Assembly: GCF_030272615.1 (NCBI RefSeq)
Contig: NC_081406.1
Location: 483,011,900 to 483,075,899 of the forward strand
DNA: 64,000 nt
Direction of reading: 5' to 3'
Source: Cryptomeria japonica
Taxonomy: Eukaryota > Streptophyta > Pinopsida > Cupressales > Cupressaceae
The notes below the pieces were generated by a model. The model was not told the DNA's origin. It searched no databases and saw nothing but the letters and a program-made list of their open reading frames with translations. Positions within the stretch are counted from its first letter, which is position 1. Each line of letters starts with the position of its first letter. Below are positions 44,172 to 57,423 of the stretch, piece after piece. The position numbers and the translations under genes are program-made.

Positions 44172-45865
44172 GTTTGTGGAGTAAAGATTATTTCATGATT
44201 GAATTTAAACTAGTTAGACAATATTAAGATCTTTATGACAATAATATTATGTATATACTTATCCATTATTTTTCTTATCTTAGTCATTCATTCTAAATTC
44301 ATTTTTAAATATTTTTTAATAAATTCCAAATAATGACAAGATGATAGTAATATTATGTTTTTTCAGTATTATTATTCTAGGTGATGATGCCACTAAAATT
44401 TAAACTTTATTTTGCGATTCAAGAATTCTATCATTTATTCTTAATCTCAAAATAGTTGTAAACATTAAAATAGATAATAGATATAGCCATGTAAAAATAG
44501 ACACTAGAAGAGTAACCATTAGGTGTTCCTATAATACCAGCTAATATTGTAATCAATAAAATGTAAAGTTATATCAAGGCTATCATCTCCCTTAACCAAA
44601 AAATTAAATTTTACTCCACTTGATTATCATGGAAAAGTTGAAGAATCTACTTAATTTATTCTAGGAAATATATCAACAATTTATAACATCCAATTGTATG
44701 TCTCTTTATAGAGCAATTTAACCAAATAGTCATCCACGTATTCTATTCCATATGAATATGAAATAATAATATTATTTTAAATTTTGTGGTCATATGAATA
44801 AATTTTTTTATTCACCAAAACCAATCTCTAGGAGGAATCTTATACATTTCTTTTATTAAAAAAAACAACCAAGATCATAGAATCCAATTCATCTATAACT
44901 TTCATCTCCACTCAAATGGTCTCTCCAAAGCCTTAATAGGGGACCAATCTTCCATTTGATTATAGAGTGCAATATCATATAAGTAAAAAATAAAATTAAC
45001 TAAATTTTCACTATCTTGACCAATTCCACAATTCCTCATTAATCCTAAGGTTCTTGGAGAAAATCCAATAATATTAATCTTGTAGAGATATGATTTCTAT
45101 CGTTCATATTGCTAATGTATATAAATTCAAGAGACAACTATGTGAGTTTTTTCTTGAAGTTATATACATTAACAATATTAATCTTAATAAAATACTAGGA
45201 GAACGAAACCACTTATTTGAACTATTCACCTTTCTAGAGGGTTTCTCTCTATTGTTAGGCAAAGTATTTGAGAAATGGAAGAGGATAACTCCAAAATATT
45301 TGTAGCATGCACATTTGAAGAAGAAAGAGATTTTTCAATACTAAATCTATCCTCAATATTTTCCTTGAGCATACTCCTAGTATTATTCCAAACTTGCATG
45401 GTTATGGTTTGACACTCTTGGAAGATATTATAGTTTTTCTCCAAACAAAATTTCCAAAGGACAAAATAAGGGCCAATAAATTTTAGTTACAAAATAAAGA
45501 TATGGTAGACTTGGGTGACAAATGACATTGTTTTGTGAATTCACAACTTTGAAAGATTATAGTATAGATGGTTCTATGATAACCAAATAAGTATGATGCA
45601 AAGTAAAATATAATGACAAGGATGTCATGCCAATGCATTAGGTTTCATAGCTTTGGAAAATAAGAAATGAATGCAATTGTGAAAAGAAGGACTAATTGCA
45701 ATATGACAAAAACTAGGTACAAGAGGTTGACATCACAAGTAATGTAGTTGATAGCATACCATATTGTAGTTTCACAAGGACATTCAATTTAGAACTCAAA
45801 CCATGATAGAGGAATTATATGTGATGCAATAACCACATATACAAAGGGAGGGACCACACCTACAA
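44172..45865. other. AT-rich stretch after the kinase exons
   Basis: No exon, domain or element end was recognised. It may be intron. Small frames at 45090-45305 and 45226-45444 are unsupported. Confidence 0.45.
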
Positions 45866-46185
45866 GACTCTCCTCCTCCTTCTCCTTTTTCTCCATCTTC
45901 TCCTTATTTTTCTCCTTCTTCTCCTTCTCATTTTCCTTCTTCTCCTCATTTTTCTCCTCCTTCTCCTTCTCCTTCTCCTTCTCCTTCTTCTTATCCTTCT
46001 CCTTCTCCTCCTCCTCCTCCTCCTCCTCCTCCTCCTCTTTTTCCTTTTTCTCCATCTTTTTCTCCTTCTTCTCCTTCTCATTCTCCTTCTCCTCCTCCTC
46101 CTCCTCCTCCTCCTCCTCCTCCTCCTCCTCCTCCTCCTCCTCCTTCTCCTTCTTCTTCTTCTTCTTCTTCTTCTTCTTCTTCTCA
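45866..46185. repeat. Pyrimidine microsatellite tract (CTC/CTT)n, about 320 bp
   Basis: Nearly pure C/T on the plus strand, mixing CTCCTT, CTC and CTT runs and ending in about ten CTT units. Long Glu/Lys or Arg frames on the minus strand are by-products. Such homopurine tracts can form triplexes and expand by slippage. Confidence 0.95.
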
Positions 46186-46198
46186 AACCTAAATATCT

Positions 46199-47270
46199 CC
46201 TACTTTGATACCACTAATGAAGGGTTGAAAAACCTCTCAAACCACACATGCAAATCAATTAAATATTTGACTTAATATGTGATGTAGGGTATTTTCCTAA
46301 CCCAAAACACATACAAAATGCAACTCAAATATGAAATTAAATGCAGATTTATTCTTCTTCTTCTTAAAACCCACAATTGTTCATAGATAAATTTCTTTGT
46401 TCGTCTCAAACTTCTCCAAAATTTGAAAATGGGAATCTTTACCAAAACCTATTTTGGTAACTACCAAAACGTCATGCCCAAATAGGGGAAAGACATCTTC
46501 CCAACTTAGAAATTGCCTTCAAATCTTTTGTATGTTTTGACAACTACTCCTCCAAACTTGCCCAAAATATCAATCCACTACGCCATCAATTCCACTCTAC
46601 AAGACTCTGAAATAAAAACTCCCCAATAAATCATTCTTGGGTGCCAATTGAAACAACTATCTTTTAGGGGTGAATTTGTGAGCTTTCACAAGTTTTAACT
46701 CTAAGAATATATGCCCCAAGAAGGAATATTCAAAATTTGAGGTTGAATATGCCAAATTTAAATTTGAATCTCCTACCATCATGAGTGTTCATGCATCAGA
46801 CACCAAAGGTAATTTGGAATGTTTCATGAGTTAAACTCATAAACATTTGTAAGCCTCAATAACACAATTTGTTTTAAAACCCTTAGGTTTTACACATTTT
46901 GGTGATCTATCTACAAATCTCTCTTACAACATTCATATATGTTATTGTAAATTGCCTCCTTTAGTGATATGTTCACAAACAAAGGAACCTTAGCTCCTCA
47001 AACCTCCTAAATAGTCTTTCTTTGCAACTTGCACATTCATATGCAAGAAAAACCCACACATAATCCACCCTCAAATCCTTGTACAAAATTCCTCGAATTT
47101 ATTTCAATCTATTTACACATTCAATAATTCTTTCTTTGATTCCACTGACAAAGGGATGAAAATTGTTTCAAACCATACATGTAAATAAATTAAAGTATTT
47201 GACTTAAAATCTAATATAAGGTATTCTACTAACCCCGAACACATACAAAATGCAACTTAAATATGCAAGT
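46199..47270 (-). repeat. Repeated LTR-end/primer-site-like segment (46199-46345 and 47134-47270)
   Basis: Two segments of about 140 bp, 935 bp apart, share TTTGATWCCACT followed by AAGGG and CAAACCAYACATG, then ACACATACAAAATGCAACT. On the minus strand TGGTATCAAAG (46205-46215) resembles the initiator Met tRNA primer site of copia-type elements, and the following TGAAGGGTTG would be an LTR edge. This suggests a copia-type LTR present twice in tandem, or one LTR with a displaced second primer site. The other ends were not found. Confidence 0.4.
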
Positions 47271-48514
47271 AGATACAAAAATTCAACAAACCACTTCTCA
47301 ATAAACTTATCCAAATGTTCAATAAATAAAAAAATTACATAGTAAATCTGCAAATACATTACATGAAAGCCTCATATTCATTACAAACATTCAAAATATG
47401 ATATAAACTGATAAAAATAGTCACAATAACGAAGAGAAATTATAAAGCCAAAACACTTCTTCATCTCATTCATCTTCTTCTAGAATATTTCTAAATTAAG
47501 ACAATATTTCTTAACTTCATACCCACTAAGTTAATAAAGGAAAAATTATCTTTCAATAAGGTAGAAATGGGACAAGATCACCAACATTCCATAGTCTTTC
47601 ATCGATTCTACTTATAGCATTTATATTTGATATTTAAATCTAATGAGAAAAACAAACTATAGAAAAAATAATTTTAATATGATATTAAAGAGAAAAATTA
47701 GCTATAAAAAAGGTTCTTGAGAAATTATTAATATAAGGGTATCTCTTGAATTAAAGCATGAATCCACCATTGAGATTGAATTTCTACTCCTTGACCACTA
47801 ATAAGGTATGACCTTACAAGAGTCCCATAAAATTACTACTCTACCAATATTATCTTGGGAACAAATACATTAACATTGACCCATTCTCCAAATATTGGGA
47901 GAGATGCTAATCATATCCTCCAATAAAAAATTTCTCCTAGATAAAAATATCTAGTCTATTTTATTCAATAAGATATTGAGTATCCTTTTGTTGAGGTATG
48001 CTACTCAAAATCTCAACATTCTAAGAGATCATAATCATTTCTAATGGATACAAAAGTAAACTCATTTTCTTAATATTATTTCCTCTTGATCTTTTAAATT
48101 TTATCATTGTCCCCATCTTTTGTTGAATCCCTTACAATGGAGGAACCTTCATTTTTCCATCCTCATTTTCTATAGGATTTTGTAGAGGATCTAGTATGAC
48201 ATTAATATCCTTTGATTCCATAAAAAAATATATTACATAAAAAATGTTTAGTCCTTCTATAGTTAACGCTTCACCCTCCTATTGTCTATTAGTTTAAGTA
48301 TTATACTTGGTACTAGGAAAATCCCATTGATTTGGCTATACTTTTTTTAGAACAATATTTGTTTCAATAATATTAGATAAAATGCCCATATTCATCAAAT
48401 GCACACCCTCACTAGTTAGGGTTCCACTACTTCTATATCCTCAAATATGTCTAGAACATCAAATTTATTGTTAAACACAACTTTATGAAGGTACTTATGT
48501 TGGTGATTTATATC
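47271..48514. other. AT-rich stretch without recognisable gene
   Basis: No domain or element end was seen before the LTR edge at 48515. Confidence 0.45.
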
Positions 48515-49702
48515 TGTTGAATAGGTTGAAATATGGAGAGGAGGGGTGAATCAATATTCCCCAAATTTAACACATAAATTTTGAAACTAATTTTGATCTC
48601 AATTAACTTTAGCATGAAGCAATTGAAATGAAATCCAAAACACATACAACCATAAGAGAGACACCATATTTTTATACGTGGAAGAACCAAATGGGAAAAA
48701 CCACAGAGAGGGTTAACTCTCAAGATAGTATAACTAGTTATACGGGATTACAAAAGGAGGCTCACTACCAGAGGGCTCGTTGCCCATATTACAAAGGCTC
48801 ACTGCCAAGAAGAATAAGAATGAACTGATAAAATTACATCTACATATGAATGGGATCAATTCCTATTAATCTCAGACAACAAATCAACTTCTTGTAGTAG
48901 ATCCGGTTAAGAAATTGTGCAACTCATTCACTATTTGCATACTCACACTCAAAATACTGTTGCACAAAAACTATCCTTCTTTTTCACAAATCTTTCTCAC
49001 TCTGTCGCTTATCACCTTCGTCACTCATAGTTTGCTCTGATCTCTCTCTCATATATCCAAACATAATATGTATATGTGTGTGTGTACTGATAGGAATATA
49101 CATTAAGTCAGCCTCATACACACTTACCCAAAAGATACTCAAACGGTCTAATCACACACTATAATCACTAGAGCAAAAAAATAATAAAAACATTCAAGGT
49201 CATCTTGACGTGGAATAATCATAACCTCAAACTTCCACAAGAACACACTACCGAAGCATAAATAACACAATCCATCTCAACATAGGAATAGTTAAGGACA
49301 TGAACAATAGATCATCAATAGGATTAACATTAGATATCAAAAGCCAGAGGCAAACCAAAGCTCATAGAATTGTCAAACACTCCACAACTGAATATATCTC
49401 TATAGCACAACATCTAGAGCATGACTTCCAAAGCACCAAAACTTGAATACAACAATATTTGAGCAATGACAACCAACATATAAAAAATGTACTATCATAT
49501 CTGCAACGAGACAAGAATGTGGAGCATTGCAATCTTGTCAACTGTCAATTGAATATCACCAAACTACAATATCATTAAAGCATATAAATCTGAAGCATGA
49601 AATTGATTGCCACAACCAACGTCAAAAATCAGACACTATGAGAAACATATATGTGAACCAATACTACACAATTCCAGAGCAACAATCTATCAAAAGAGTA
49701 TA
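48515..49702 (-). repeat. Older copia-like 3' LTR, first segment
   Basis: The outer edge is TGTTGAATAGG at 48515. Its layout parallels the copia LTR at 56200: GGGGTGAATCA near the edge, GGGAAAAACCA with a TATACGTGGAAGAACC-like stretch, and GGCTCACTACC. It is interrupted at 49702 by the LINE (target copy TATCAAAAGAGTATA at 49688-49702) and resumes at 56032, then ends at 63204-63212. Total reconstructed length is about 1.36 kb. No primer site borders the left edge, so this side is the outer end of a 3' LTR. Confidence 0.65.
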
Positions 49703-50089
49703 TTTTTTTTGTATTAAGCATCATAAAAACATCAGATACAAAATTTGAGAGTTTGGGATGGAAACCACACAGCCAGACTATAGAGTTAAAGCATAAGATG
49801 CAGTAGCTAAACCAAGCAGGAGTTTAATAAACGATATACAAACATTTAGATAGGAGTTGATTACAAAATTATACAAAATGATAGACGTGTCCCATCATCA
49901 CAGGGGGTACAACTAACTGAACGCAAAGGAGGAAGCAAGGTCATTGTTGTCGCTCACTGGGGGGATCCATGTAGTCTAGCCTAGTTCTCCTTCGCACCAA
50001 ACCAGTACATTCCCTTCGGCAAATTGATCTCTGTAAGGGTGAGAGGGAAGTCCTTCCAGCTCTAGCTCTATGAAGTCTTCTCTCTGCTG

Positions 50090-51605
50090 TCATGCCTCCA
50101 TCTCTTGCATGAATCTCATCAGCCCTTGTTCAAAATGAGTCTTATTGCTTCCCATGCGGTCCCATGTGAAGCCATGTGAGAGTTCTCTTATAAAGACTAG
50201 AGTAGAGCCATTCTTTAACCACCTATCAAATTTGTCCTCCTCCATTCTTAGTACCACTATGACCTGCATAGCAACAAGGTAAAAAATGAGTCTCCTAAGA
50301 GACTCAGTGAGGTTCCTACTCTTTCCATTAAACACATCATCATTTCTATATTTCCAAATGATCCACAAAATTTCCAAAGAGAGAGCAGACCAGAAAAGAT
50401 TAGCATGTTTCTTGCCACCTCTAATATAACCAATTACCATCTCTTCAATAGAAAAATAGTTGTTATTAAGTGAGATCCCAAATAGATTCCAGATTTCTCT
50501 AGCAAAATGACAACCAAAAAAGATGTGGTATACAGATTCAGGGATGTGGCAGAGTTTGCACAACAAGGGGTCTCCATTGAAGTATTTAAGAGGTAGTTTA
50601 TGCAGAAGGAGCCTCCAGGTAAAAAATTTCTTCTTTGGCTCAGTCGGGGAAGACCAGAACCTCGAGAGGGCAGAGCGCCAATGCAAGGAGTCCCAGGAAA
50701 GGTTCCAGGAGTAGTTAAGGTGGTCAAGGATATCTCCAAAATCAACAAGGGTAGAGTAGATCATTTTGGATTTGATTTGCAAGAGGGGGGAACCATCTAA
50801 CCAGCAGAGGGAGGCTAAGGGGGGGGGAGGCGGGGGAAGGAGCAGGTAAGATGGGAGCCAGTGCAGATTTAAGGACAAAGTAGGTTCTAGCTTGGGAGAG
50901 GGGGAGGTTGAATTTAGAGCTAAGAGATTCCCAGGAGATCAGGGTGCCATCCTTCAGAATGTGTTCAAATGAGACTAGCCCCGGGTTGTGCCATTTCAGG
51001 GCAGAGCATCCTTGAAGATAGGCTAGCTGTTTTCCATTGTGCAGAACATTCCACCAAATAGACCTTTTCAGATTAAGGGTTCCTTCCTTATCTGTTATGT
51101 CTTTATTGCTAATAAATTGCCTAACATGGCTCCAGGCTTTCCATATGGATTTGAAGACTTCTGACCCTGCAGGGGAGACCTCAAAACTCCCAACAATCAG
51201 ATCACTGATGGGTAGGTTCTTCCATTTTTTTTCCTGATTTTGGGGTGGAGCATTGAATATTGTTTCTAACAAGCACTTTCCAGGGTTCGTTGCCATCAAT
51301 TGCTTTACAAATCCATTTGGCAGCCAGGGCAATTCCTTGAAGTTTGAGGTCTTTGAGGCCAATACCTCCCTGAGTCTTAGATCTGATACACCAATCCCAT
51401 TTAACTGCATGTTGTTTCTTTTTGCCTTTTCCATCTGACCAGAGGAAGTTCTTGATCTATTTTTGAATGCAGTTGAACTGATAATTGCTGAATAACCAGG
51501 CTGAGGAGCAGTATATGTTATAGGAAGATAGTAGTTTTTGGCAAACTTGATAGCGACCTGCCAAGGAAAGGAAGTTCTGATTCCACTTGGTGAGTTTCTT
51601 GTCAA
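50090..51605 (-). pseudogene. LINE ORF2 C-terminal part with zf-RVT domain
   Basis: Two frames (51605-50742 and 50878-50090) form the region after RT. The first has RLREVLASKTSNFKELPWL-like and GIGVSDLRLRE blocks, typical of plant LINE connectors (GLGI..DL). The second contains the zf-RVT zinc-binding region: FFTWRLLLHKLPL, then CKLCHIPESVYHIFFGC and AREIWNLFG (Cys and His ligands present). A frameshift near 50800 separates them, within a C/G-rich run (50815-50840). Confidence 0.8.
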
Positions 51606-53181
51606 CCTTATTTCTGAACCATTCCCACATTTCTTTTAGGTTCAGAGAGATAGAGAAAGGGATTCCCAGGTATCTAATGATGGTATCTGGGCCTCCCCAC
51701 TTTAGGTCAAACTTAGACAGCCAGATAGGAGGGGCATCAGACCAACCTAACAAGGTAGACTTGTGGAGGGCAATTCTACTGCCTAATGCTTTGCATAATA
51801 TCTCTATATTGTGAAGAAGGTGTGATAGATTCTCCTCTTCCAGGGAGAAGAGAATAGCCGTGTCATCTGCAAACTATATATTAATGACTTCTTCTTTGTT
51901 AGGGAGTGTTATTCCTTTAACCTTAGGAGATAAGCTACAATCTTTTAGAATGTAGTGCATAGCATTCGCATCCAGGCCAAATAGGGTCGGGGCAAGAGGG
52001 CACCCCTTCCTAATTGATCTGGATAGAATAATGTTATCATATTTTAGTCCATTTACTTCCACAAATGCATTGGCATTAGTAAGAAGTGTCTGAACAATCC
52101 TGCAAAAGGAGTCTGGGAAGCCCAGACCGTCTAGCATCTATGTAATGAATCCCCATTCTATCCTATCATATGCTTTCTCGAAGTCTATTAATAACATATC
52201 CCCATTCTAACTGGAGGCTTTGGCCCAATCTAGAGATTCCCAGTAGGTCACCAAGTTCTCTAGGATAAACCTGCCTTTCACAAAACCTGTTTGGGTAGGG
52301 CTAATAATCTTAGGTAGTATTCTAATTAACTCGTTTGCTACTACTTTAGCTAATATTTTGTAAGATACATTTAGTAGCGTGATAGGCCTCCAATTTTTGA
52401 CCAAAGTCTTGTCTCCCTCTTTGGGGATGAGTTTTATAAGCCCTTGATTGATCTCTTTACCAAGAGTTCCTTTGGAAATGGCCTCCAAATATAGAGCATG
52501 GAGGTCATCCACAATCCATTTCATATTTTTCTTATAGAACTCCACTGGGAATCCATCTGGACCAAGGGACCTGTCGTTGCCCATAGAGGAGATAGCCTTG
52601 ACTATTTCTTCTTTTGAAATAGGGCTCCCCAAAACCTCATAGTCCTCCTCATTAATTTTGGTTGGGGTTAATTTCTTAATAAGGAATCTAGCTTGTCTCT
52701 CATCTTCACTTACTTCCTCTGAGGTGAAAAGCTTCTGATAGTAGAGGGAGAAGCATTGCAGAATATCCTGGGAATCTGTGATGTGAGTGTTATTGTCCCA
52801 TATAGCGTTCATGTTGACTTTAGCCTCTTTAAGTTTGAGCATGTGAAAAAATAATTTGGAGCCTTTGTCCCCTGAATCGAGCCAATTTAGTTTGGCCCTG
52901 GTTTTCAGCCCTTTAATTTTCTAGTTCTGAAACTTCCTGAGATGGTCTTTGATTGTCATCAGAGTGCAGGTGAGGTTGTCATCATTTGGAGAGTTTTGAA
53001 GATTCATTTCTGCATTACATAGATCCTCCTGGAGAAGTCTTTCAACCCTCCTGGAATCCTTGGCCTTTTTTTTGCCCACTGTTTGACAAAGTATGGTCCA
53101 AGTTTTAATGTTTGCATTCCAGGCATCAAGATGGGATGGTTGCATCCTACCCTTTTTGTTAAATAGTCTGATAAAGGCCAA
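51457..53181 (-). pseudogene. LINE ORF2 reverse transcriptase
   Basis: A single frame spans 53181 to 51457 with four TAG stops (52921, 52207, 52138, 51874). RT motifs: SLGPDGFPVEFYK, WRPITLLNVSYKILAKV, TQTGFVKGRFI, LLIDFEKAYDRIEW (first catalytic Asp), RKGCPLAPTLFGL and FADDTAILFS (catalytic Asp pair, right after the stop at 51874), then RYLGIPFS. It would perform target-primed reverse transcription at nicked chromosomal DNA. Catalytic residues survive, so the damage is confined to premature stops. Confidence 0.88.
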
Positions 53182-54007
53182 GGTAGAGCAGAAGTCTTCA
53201 TCTTCCAGAAGCTTAGTGTTTAGGATAAATAAAGAGGCCCTTGAGGAGGAGGGGGGGCCACTGGGGAGAGGTCAATTCCCATAATTATCAGGTGGTGATC
53301 AGAGAGGGTGTATGGGGAAATAGAATAGTGGTCACCACAGGGGCCTTTGTTTATCACAAAGTGGGCTTTATTGAGGTAGAATCTGTCCAACCTGCAATAT
53401 ATCCTTTTATTCAGCTATTGATAGTTGCACCAGGTGTACCATATAGTGTTCAAATTGTCTTTCTTCCCGGCAATAGGATCAAACAGGTGCAGTTTATTGA
53501 TCATTCTATCCCATTGAAGCCTTTCTATTCCTTTCCACTCAGATTTATTGCCTCCTTTTTTATCACTGGGAGATTCCACCATATTGAAGTCTCCCCCAAT
53601 AATCCAAGGGATATCCTCTAGAGTTGCTAGCCAATTCCAAAGTTCACCTCTTTCCCTATAGTCATTCGGGGCATATATAGAGCGTATTCCAAATTTCTAG
53701 TTCCCCATTTGAATGGAGACCCATATAGCTCTAGCACAAGGGGATTGACCCCAATTAACTACATTGCTGGCCCATTTAGGGCTAAGGAGAATGGTTTATC
53801 CACCTTTTCCTTTGGTATGGTTAGTGTAAAAAGAGGTGGCCTCCCTCCAGATACATTTTAGACCAATTTGCAGTGTGAAGCCACCGCCTTTAGCTCCTAC
53901 AGGAGGAGACAGTCCATGTTCTTATGTGCATTAAGAAACCTCTTTATGATGTATTTCCTATTAGGGGCCTCCAGGCCTCTGATGTTCCAAGAAATAATCT
54001 TCAGCAT
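53182..54007 (-). pseudogene. LINE ORF2 apurinic-type endonuclease domain
   Basis: ORF2 begins at the ATG at 54007, overlapping the ORF1 stop. Motifs: KIISWNIRGLE at the start, WIIGGDFNMVE near 53590, DRFYLN near 53385 and SDHHLI near 53300, the expected set for an AP-like endonuclease that nicks the target. Several stops and at least two frameshifts occur (between 54007 and 53600, and again before 53181). Confidence 0.8.
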
Positions 54008-55866
54008 GTTTCACCTGGTTGGGGAGGTTCAGATTGGGATTTAAACCCCTCAGAATACTTGGGCCAGTCCTCTTTGTTTGTTATATTTCTAGCATCAAAT
54101 GCAATAGAAGAGGAGGGTCTACCTCTCTTTTTCCTTGCCTCTGAGATTTGTTCAGGGCCTAGAGATTCCTTCCTGTTAGCACTATCGTTGCTATTCTTAG
54201 GAGATCTCTTTCTCCTAGCTTTTCTGTATTTAACCACTATAAATTGATCTTGAGGGATTGTCAATCCTTGTTCGAAGTTGGCTTCCACTAGATTGAAGGG
54301 GCCTGTGCCAGGTTCCATAGGTTGATCGGTGGTTATCTTAGCCTTCATGGCACTAATAGGGGTGCAAGCCGAATAGGGGGCACCACTAGCAGGGTCTCCC
54401 CTAGAGTCCTGCAACTTACCCAACTCATCTAGAGGGGTTGCCGGTACCTCCTCCAGAGTAGGATCATCCCCAACCCCTTGCTGGGTAAGGGGATCCTTAG
54501 TATTGAGACCATTATGTTCTTTGCTAGAGGAAAGTTCAGGGTCCAGGGCCGAGGCCCTACTAATGGTGTTAGTCATACCAGGAACACCTCTATCAATGTC
54601 CTCAAGGTCAGGTAGGTGGCACTGAGAGGCCTTGATTTCCAATTTCTGCTTGAGGAGGTTTAGGTCAAGAATCTTCCTAGCCTCCGTTGCTTTTCTTAGC
54701 TTCTCCATCACTAGTTGTTGAGCATTAAGGATCCTCAGGTTAGAGGGGTGGGACGAAGAATCAACTGTTCCAAAGGGGGTAAGGGGGGGAGGCTGAGCAG
54801 CGGCGAGGGCCTCTTTGATAGTATTGCGGTAATTTGAGATGGAATTAGCCATCAAGGAGGTTGGAGAGGCAGGGGAGAGGTGTGGGGGGGCGGCGAGGTG
54901 GGGGGAGAGGAAGCTGGTGGGGGGATGGCGAGGAAGGGGAAAGAGGGGGGGCGGGGGCAGGTTCAGAGGGCACTACTTTAGCTACAGGGGGGGACCAGAG
55001 GCCCTAGTTTTAGACCTTGATTTTTTGCTCGAAAGTAAGGGACATTTGCTTCTAAAGTGGCCACTAACTTTACAAAAGTGACAGGCATCTATTCCTCCCA
55101 TGTATTCAGTTGGACAACAATAAGTTTTATTGTGGAGATGAATAACAATCTCTGCAGGGTAAACCATGCCTGGTTTTAATGCAATGAGTATTCTAGCATC
55201 GAGATGAGGGAGAACCGAAGGGGAAGAGTCTATTTTTACAATTTTCCCCAATGGTTCCGCAATTTTGTCAACACAGGACCAAAGGAAGGCTGAAATATTT
55301 TTCATGGTAATCCACTTCGGGTAGGAAAGGGCAAGAATTTCATCATTGTAGGCTTCAGGGTCCCATCGAACCGCCCTAAATGGTGAATTTCCTATTGACC
55401 AAAACTGCTTATTTACAATTTTGCTTTGGGTTTCCTTATTATCAAAGAAAATTAAAAATAAACCCTTCTGAATCATTCTATAAAATGAAAATTGAAACCC
55501 TAATTTTTTTACCCACACATCTTGCAGCCAGTTATTCATGTACTGTCGAGATGGTAAGTTATTTACATCAAAGGCAGCGAAAAAAATTGCTGAATCCCTA
55601 AGTTTAGAAATCTCCAAAGAAATGGCAGAGAGCATGGAATCATTTAGTTTAATAGTGATGCATTTGGAAGAGAGGGCCTCACCTTGTGCTAGCACGAGAC
55701 TGATTTCATCTTCATGGTGGAGAGTGGCTTCGAACCTAGCATCTTCAGGAAATGAACACCATTTTCCCTCCACCGCCTAGCTGAACGTTTTCCCCTGCAC
55801 TCGAGCGCTTGCTGCTGAAGAAATGGGGTGTTTAGGAATCTTTGAACCATCTTTATTGGGCCCCAT
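54001..55866 (-). pseudogene. LINE ORF1 (DUF4283 and zinc knuckle)
   Basis: From the ATG at 55866 one frame of 622 codons runs to the TGA at 54001. Residues about 30-230 form a DUF4283 domain (FRAVRWDPEAYNDEILALS, then YPKWITMKNI), followed by a CCHC knuckle CHFCKVSGHFRSKC near 55080. The C-terminal half is Pro/Ser-rich with a basic stretch YRKARRKRSPKN. Such proteins bind LINE RNA and form the ribonucleoprotein. In-frame TAGs lie at 55777, at about 54982 and about nine bases further on. ORF1 and ORF2 overlap by seven bases (ATGCTGA). Confidence 0.82.
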
Positions 55867-56031
55867 TAATTGTAGGAGGATATTAAATGACTTCGAGTGC
55901 CTCCTAGTAGGGCCAGGGAGCCCTCACACGTGATAGCGTGCTGTAACCAGTGGCACTACGGGTTTCGTGCCCTAGTTGCAGAGCGCTTCAACCCTTCGAT
56001 CCTTTCAAAAATTTTATATCAAAAGAGTATA

Positions 56032-56199
56032 CTTACAACCACTGTTGACTTTATTTCATTCATACATACCTCTCTTTTGTTGTCCTACAATGCCAACATT
56101 CTGCATGCCCATCATATATTGCAAACACTATATACTGCAATATCCAGACCAATCTGGATCACCAAGATTGACATCAATGACAGCCAATCAAGCATTTCT
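56032..56199 (-). repeat. Older copia-like 3' LTR, middle segment
   Basis: The target sequence between the LINE (left) and the younger copia (right). On the minus strand it reads on from the edge piece at 63212-63204 as TGTTAGAAATGCTTGATTGG, a copia-type LTR start. The last five bases (TTTCT, 56195-56199) are the copia target copy. Confidence 0.65.
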
Positions 56200-57423
56200 T
56201 GGTAGATATTTTAGATAACCGGAAGACAACTGAGAGGGGGGGGGGGGTGAATCAGTTGTCAAAGATTACAAGAACCATTAGAAATTTAAACTTTAATTTT
56301 GGAACCCAAAACATTAATACTAGAATAGCAGATAAACCAATTAAGCATAAACAATAATCATAGAATAAAAGCCATCCACACAACACCAAGATTTGTACGT
56401 AGAAAACTTGGTAAAGGGAAAAACCATGGTGGGAAGCCTACCCATAGTCAGATAATACTTTTGTAGTAAGTACGTGAATTATAATGAAGGGGCTTGCACT
56501 TTCAAGAAGGCCAACAACCTAGAGCGCACTCCTCATCACAAAAGGAGCCTCACTGACTACATACAAATCCAAACTACAATCCGGAGAAGTATTGAATTGC
56601 AAAAGATAGCATCTCCTATGCCTGAGTACAGTTCCAGTTAAGCTCAATACCGGAGGACTAAATCCTCTTACATAAACCCAATTTGATCTCCAATGATCGA
56701 CCAACTTCCTTTGCCTGAATGATATTACATTATTTACACATTACATTCCTTGACCATGACCTCTTACATTAACCATGATGATCTACAATAAGATCTTACA
56801 TCTATATATACAAACCCTCGACCATAAACGATCAGGTCAACCACCAGACAATAAACCAATTACATAATTACAAACCATGTCTACCTTAGACCAAACAAAT
56901 AATATCAACACATAAGACATCCTAGAAATACATCAATAGGTCCTATCCACACATTACATTAAAGTCAATCCATAACCTAGATCAACCGAGACCAAGTATA
57001 GGTCCACACACTTCAGCAATGATCTCCAACCACCAAGTCTCAAACACGATCACCAACAACATCCTAAAACTCCATCAGAAGCTGCACCAACACCACTTAT
57101 GCAATTCATCAAAGATCTCTATCAAAAGCTTTGACGGTGAAACCCTCGCTAGAACCAGAAACCAATCTTCTAAGCAAGCAGGATAGCATCTGATCTCCAG
57201 ACCAAAACCAACTGACCAAATATGAGTATAAGTATCATGAACAAGCTAATTCCATCATCGAACTATACTGGAGCCTACTGGATCATGCCAGATCCAAGTT
57301 AACCAGAAACCGCTTAACCTACCGGGACCAAAAGGGTTCTGATAAAGCATCCAAATAGCTAGTGTTGGCAACAATGACAAAAAATCAATGAAACACATAA
57401 TCAATTCCACCAAATGGCCAACA
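56200..57423 (-). repeat. Copia 3' LTR (1224 bp)
   Basis: On the minus strand it starts TGTTGGCCATTTGG (57423) and its far edge is at 56200, where the terminal TGTTAGACAAT of the partner LTR appears as TGGTAGATATT. A run of about 12 G at 56235 replaces the shorter GAGGGAGGG of the other LTR. Confidence 0.9.

Larger units (their letters stand above)
49703..56016 (-). mobile_element. Full-length L1-type LINE
   Basis: The 6.3-kb minus-strand LINE is flanked by perfect 15-bp target copies TATCAAAAGAGTATA (49688-49702 and 56017-56031) and ends in an A tail (T run at 49703-49711). It carries ORF1 (DUF4283 plus zinc knuckle) and ORF2 (endonuclease, RT, zf-RVT) with a 3' region of about 390 bp. There is no RNase H domain. 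Stops and frameshifts in both ORFs make it inactive, but its ends and target copies are intact. Confidence 0.9.

Noticed and set aside
45789-46186. Long Glu/Lys-rich and Arg-rich frames on the minus strand
   Set aside because: They are translations of the (CTC/CTT)n tract; no start context, domain or splice support.
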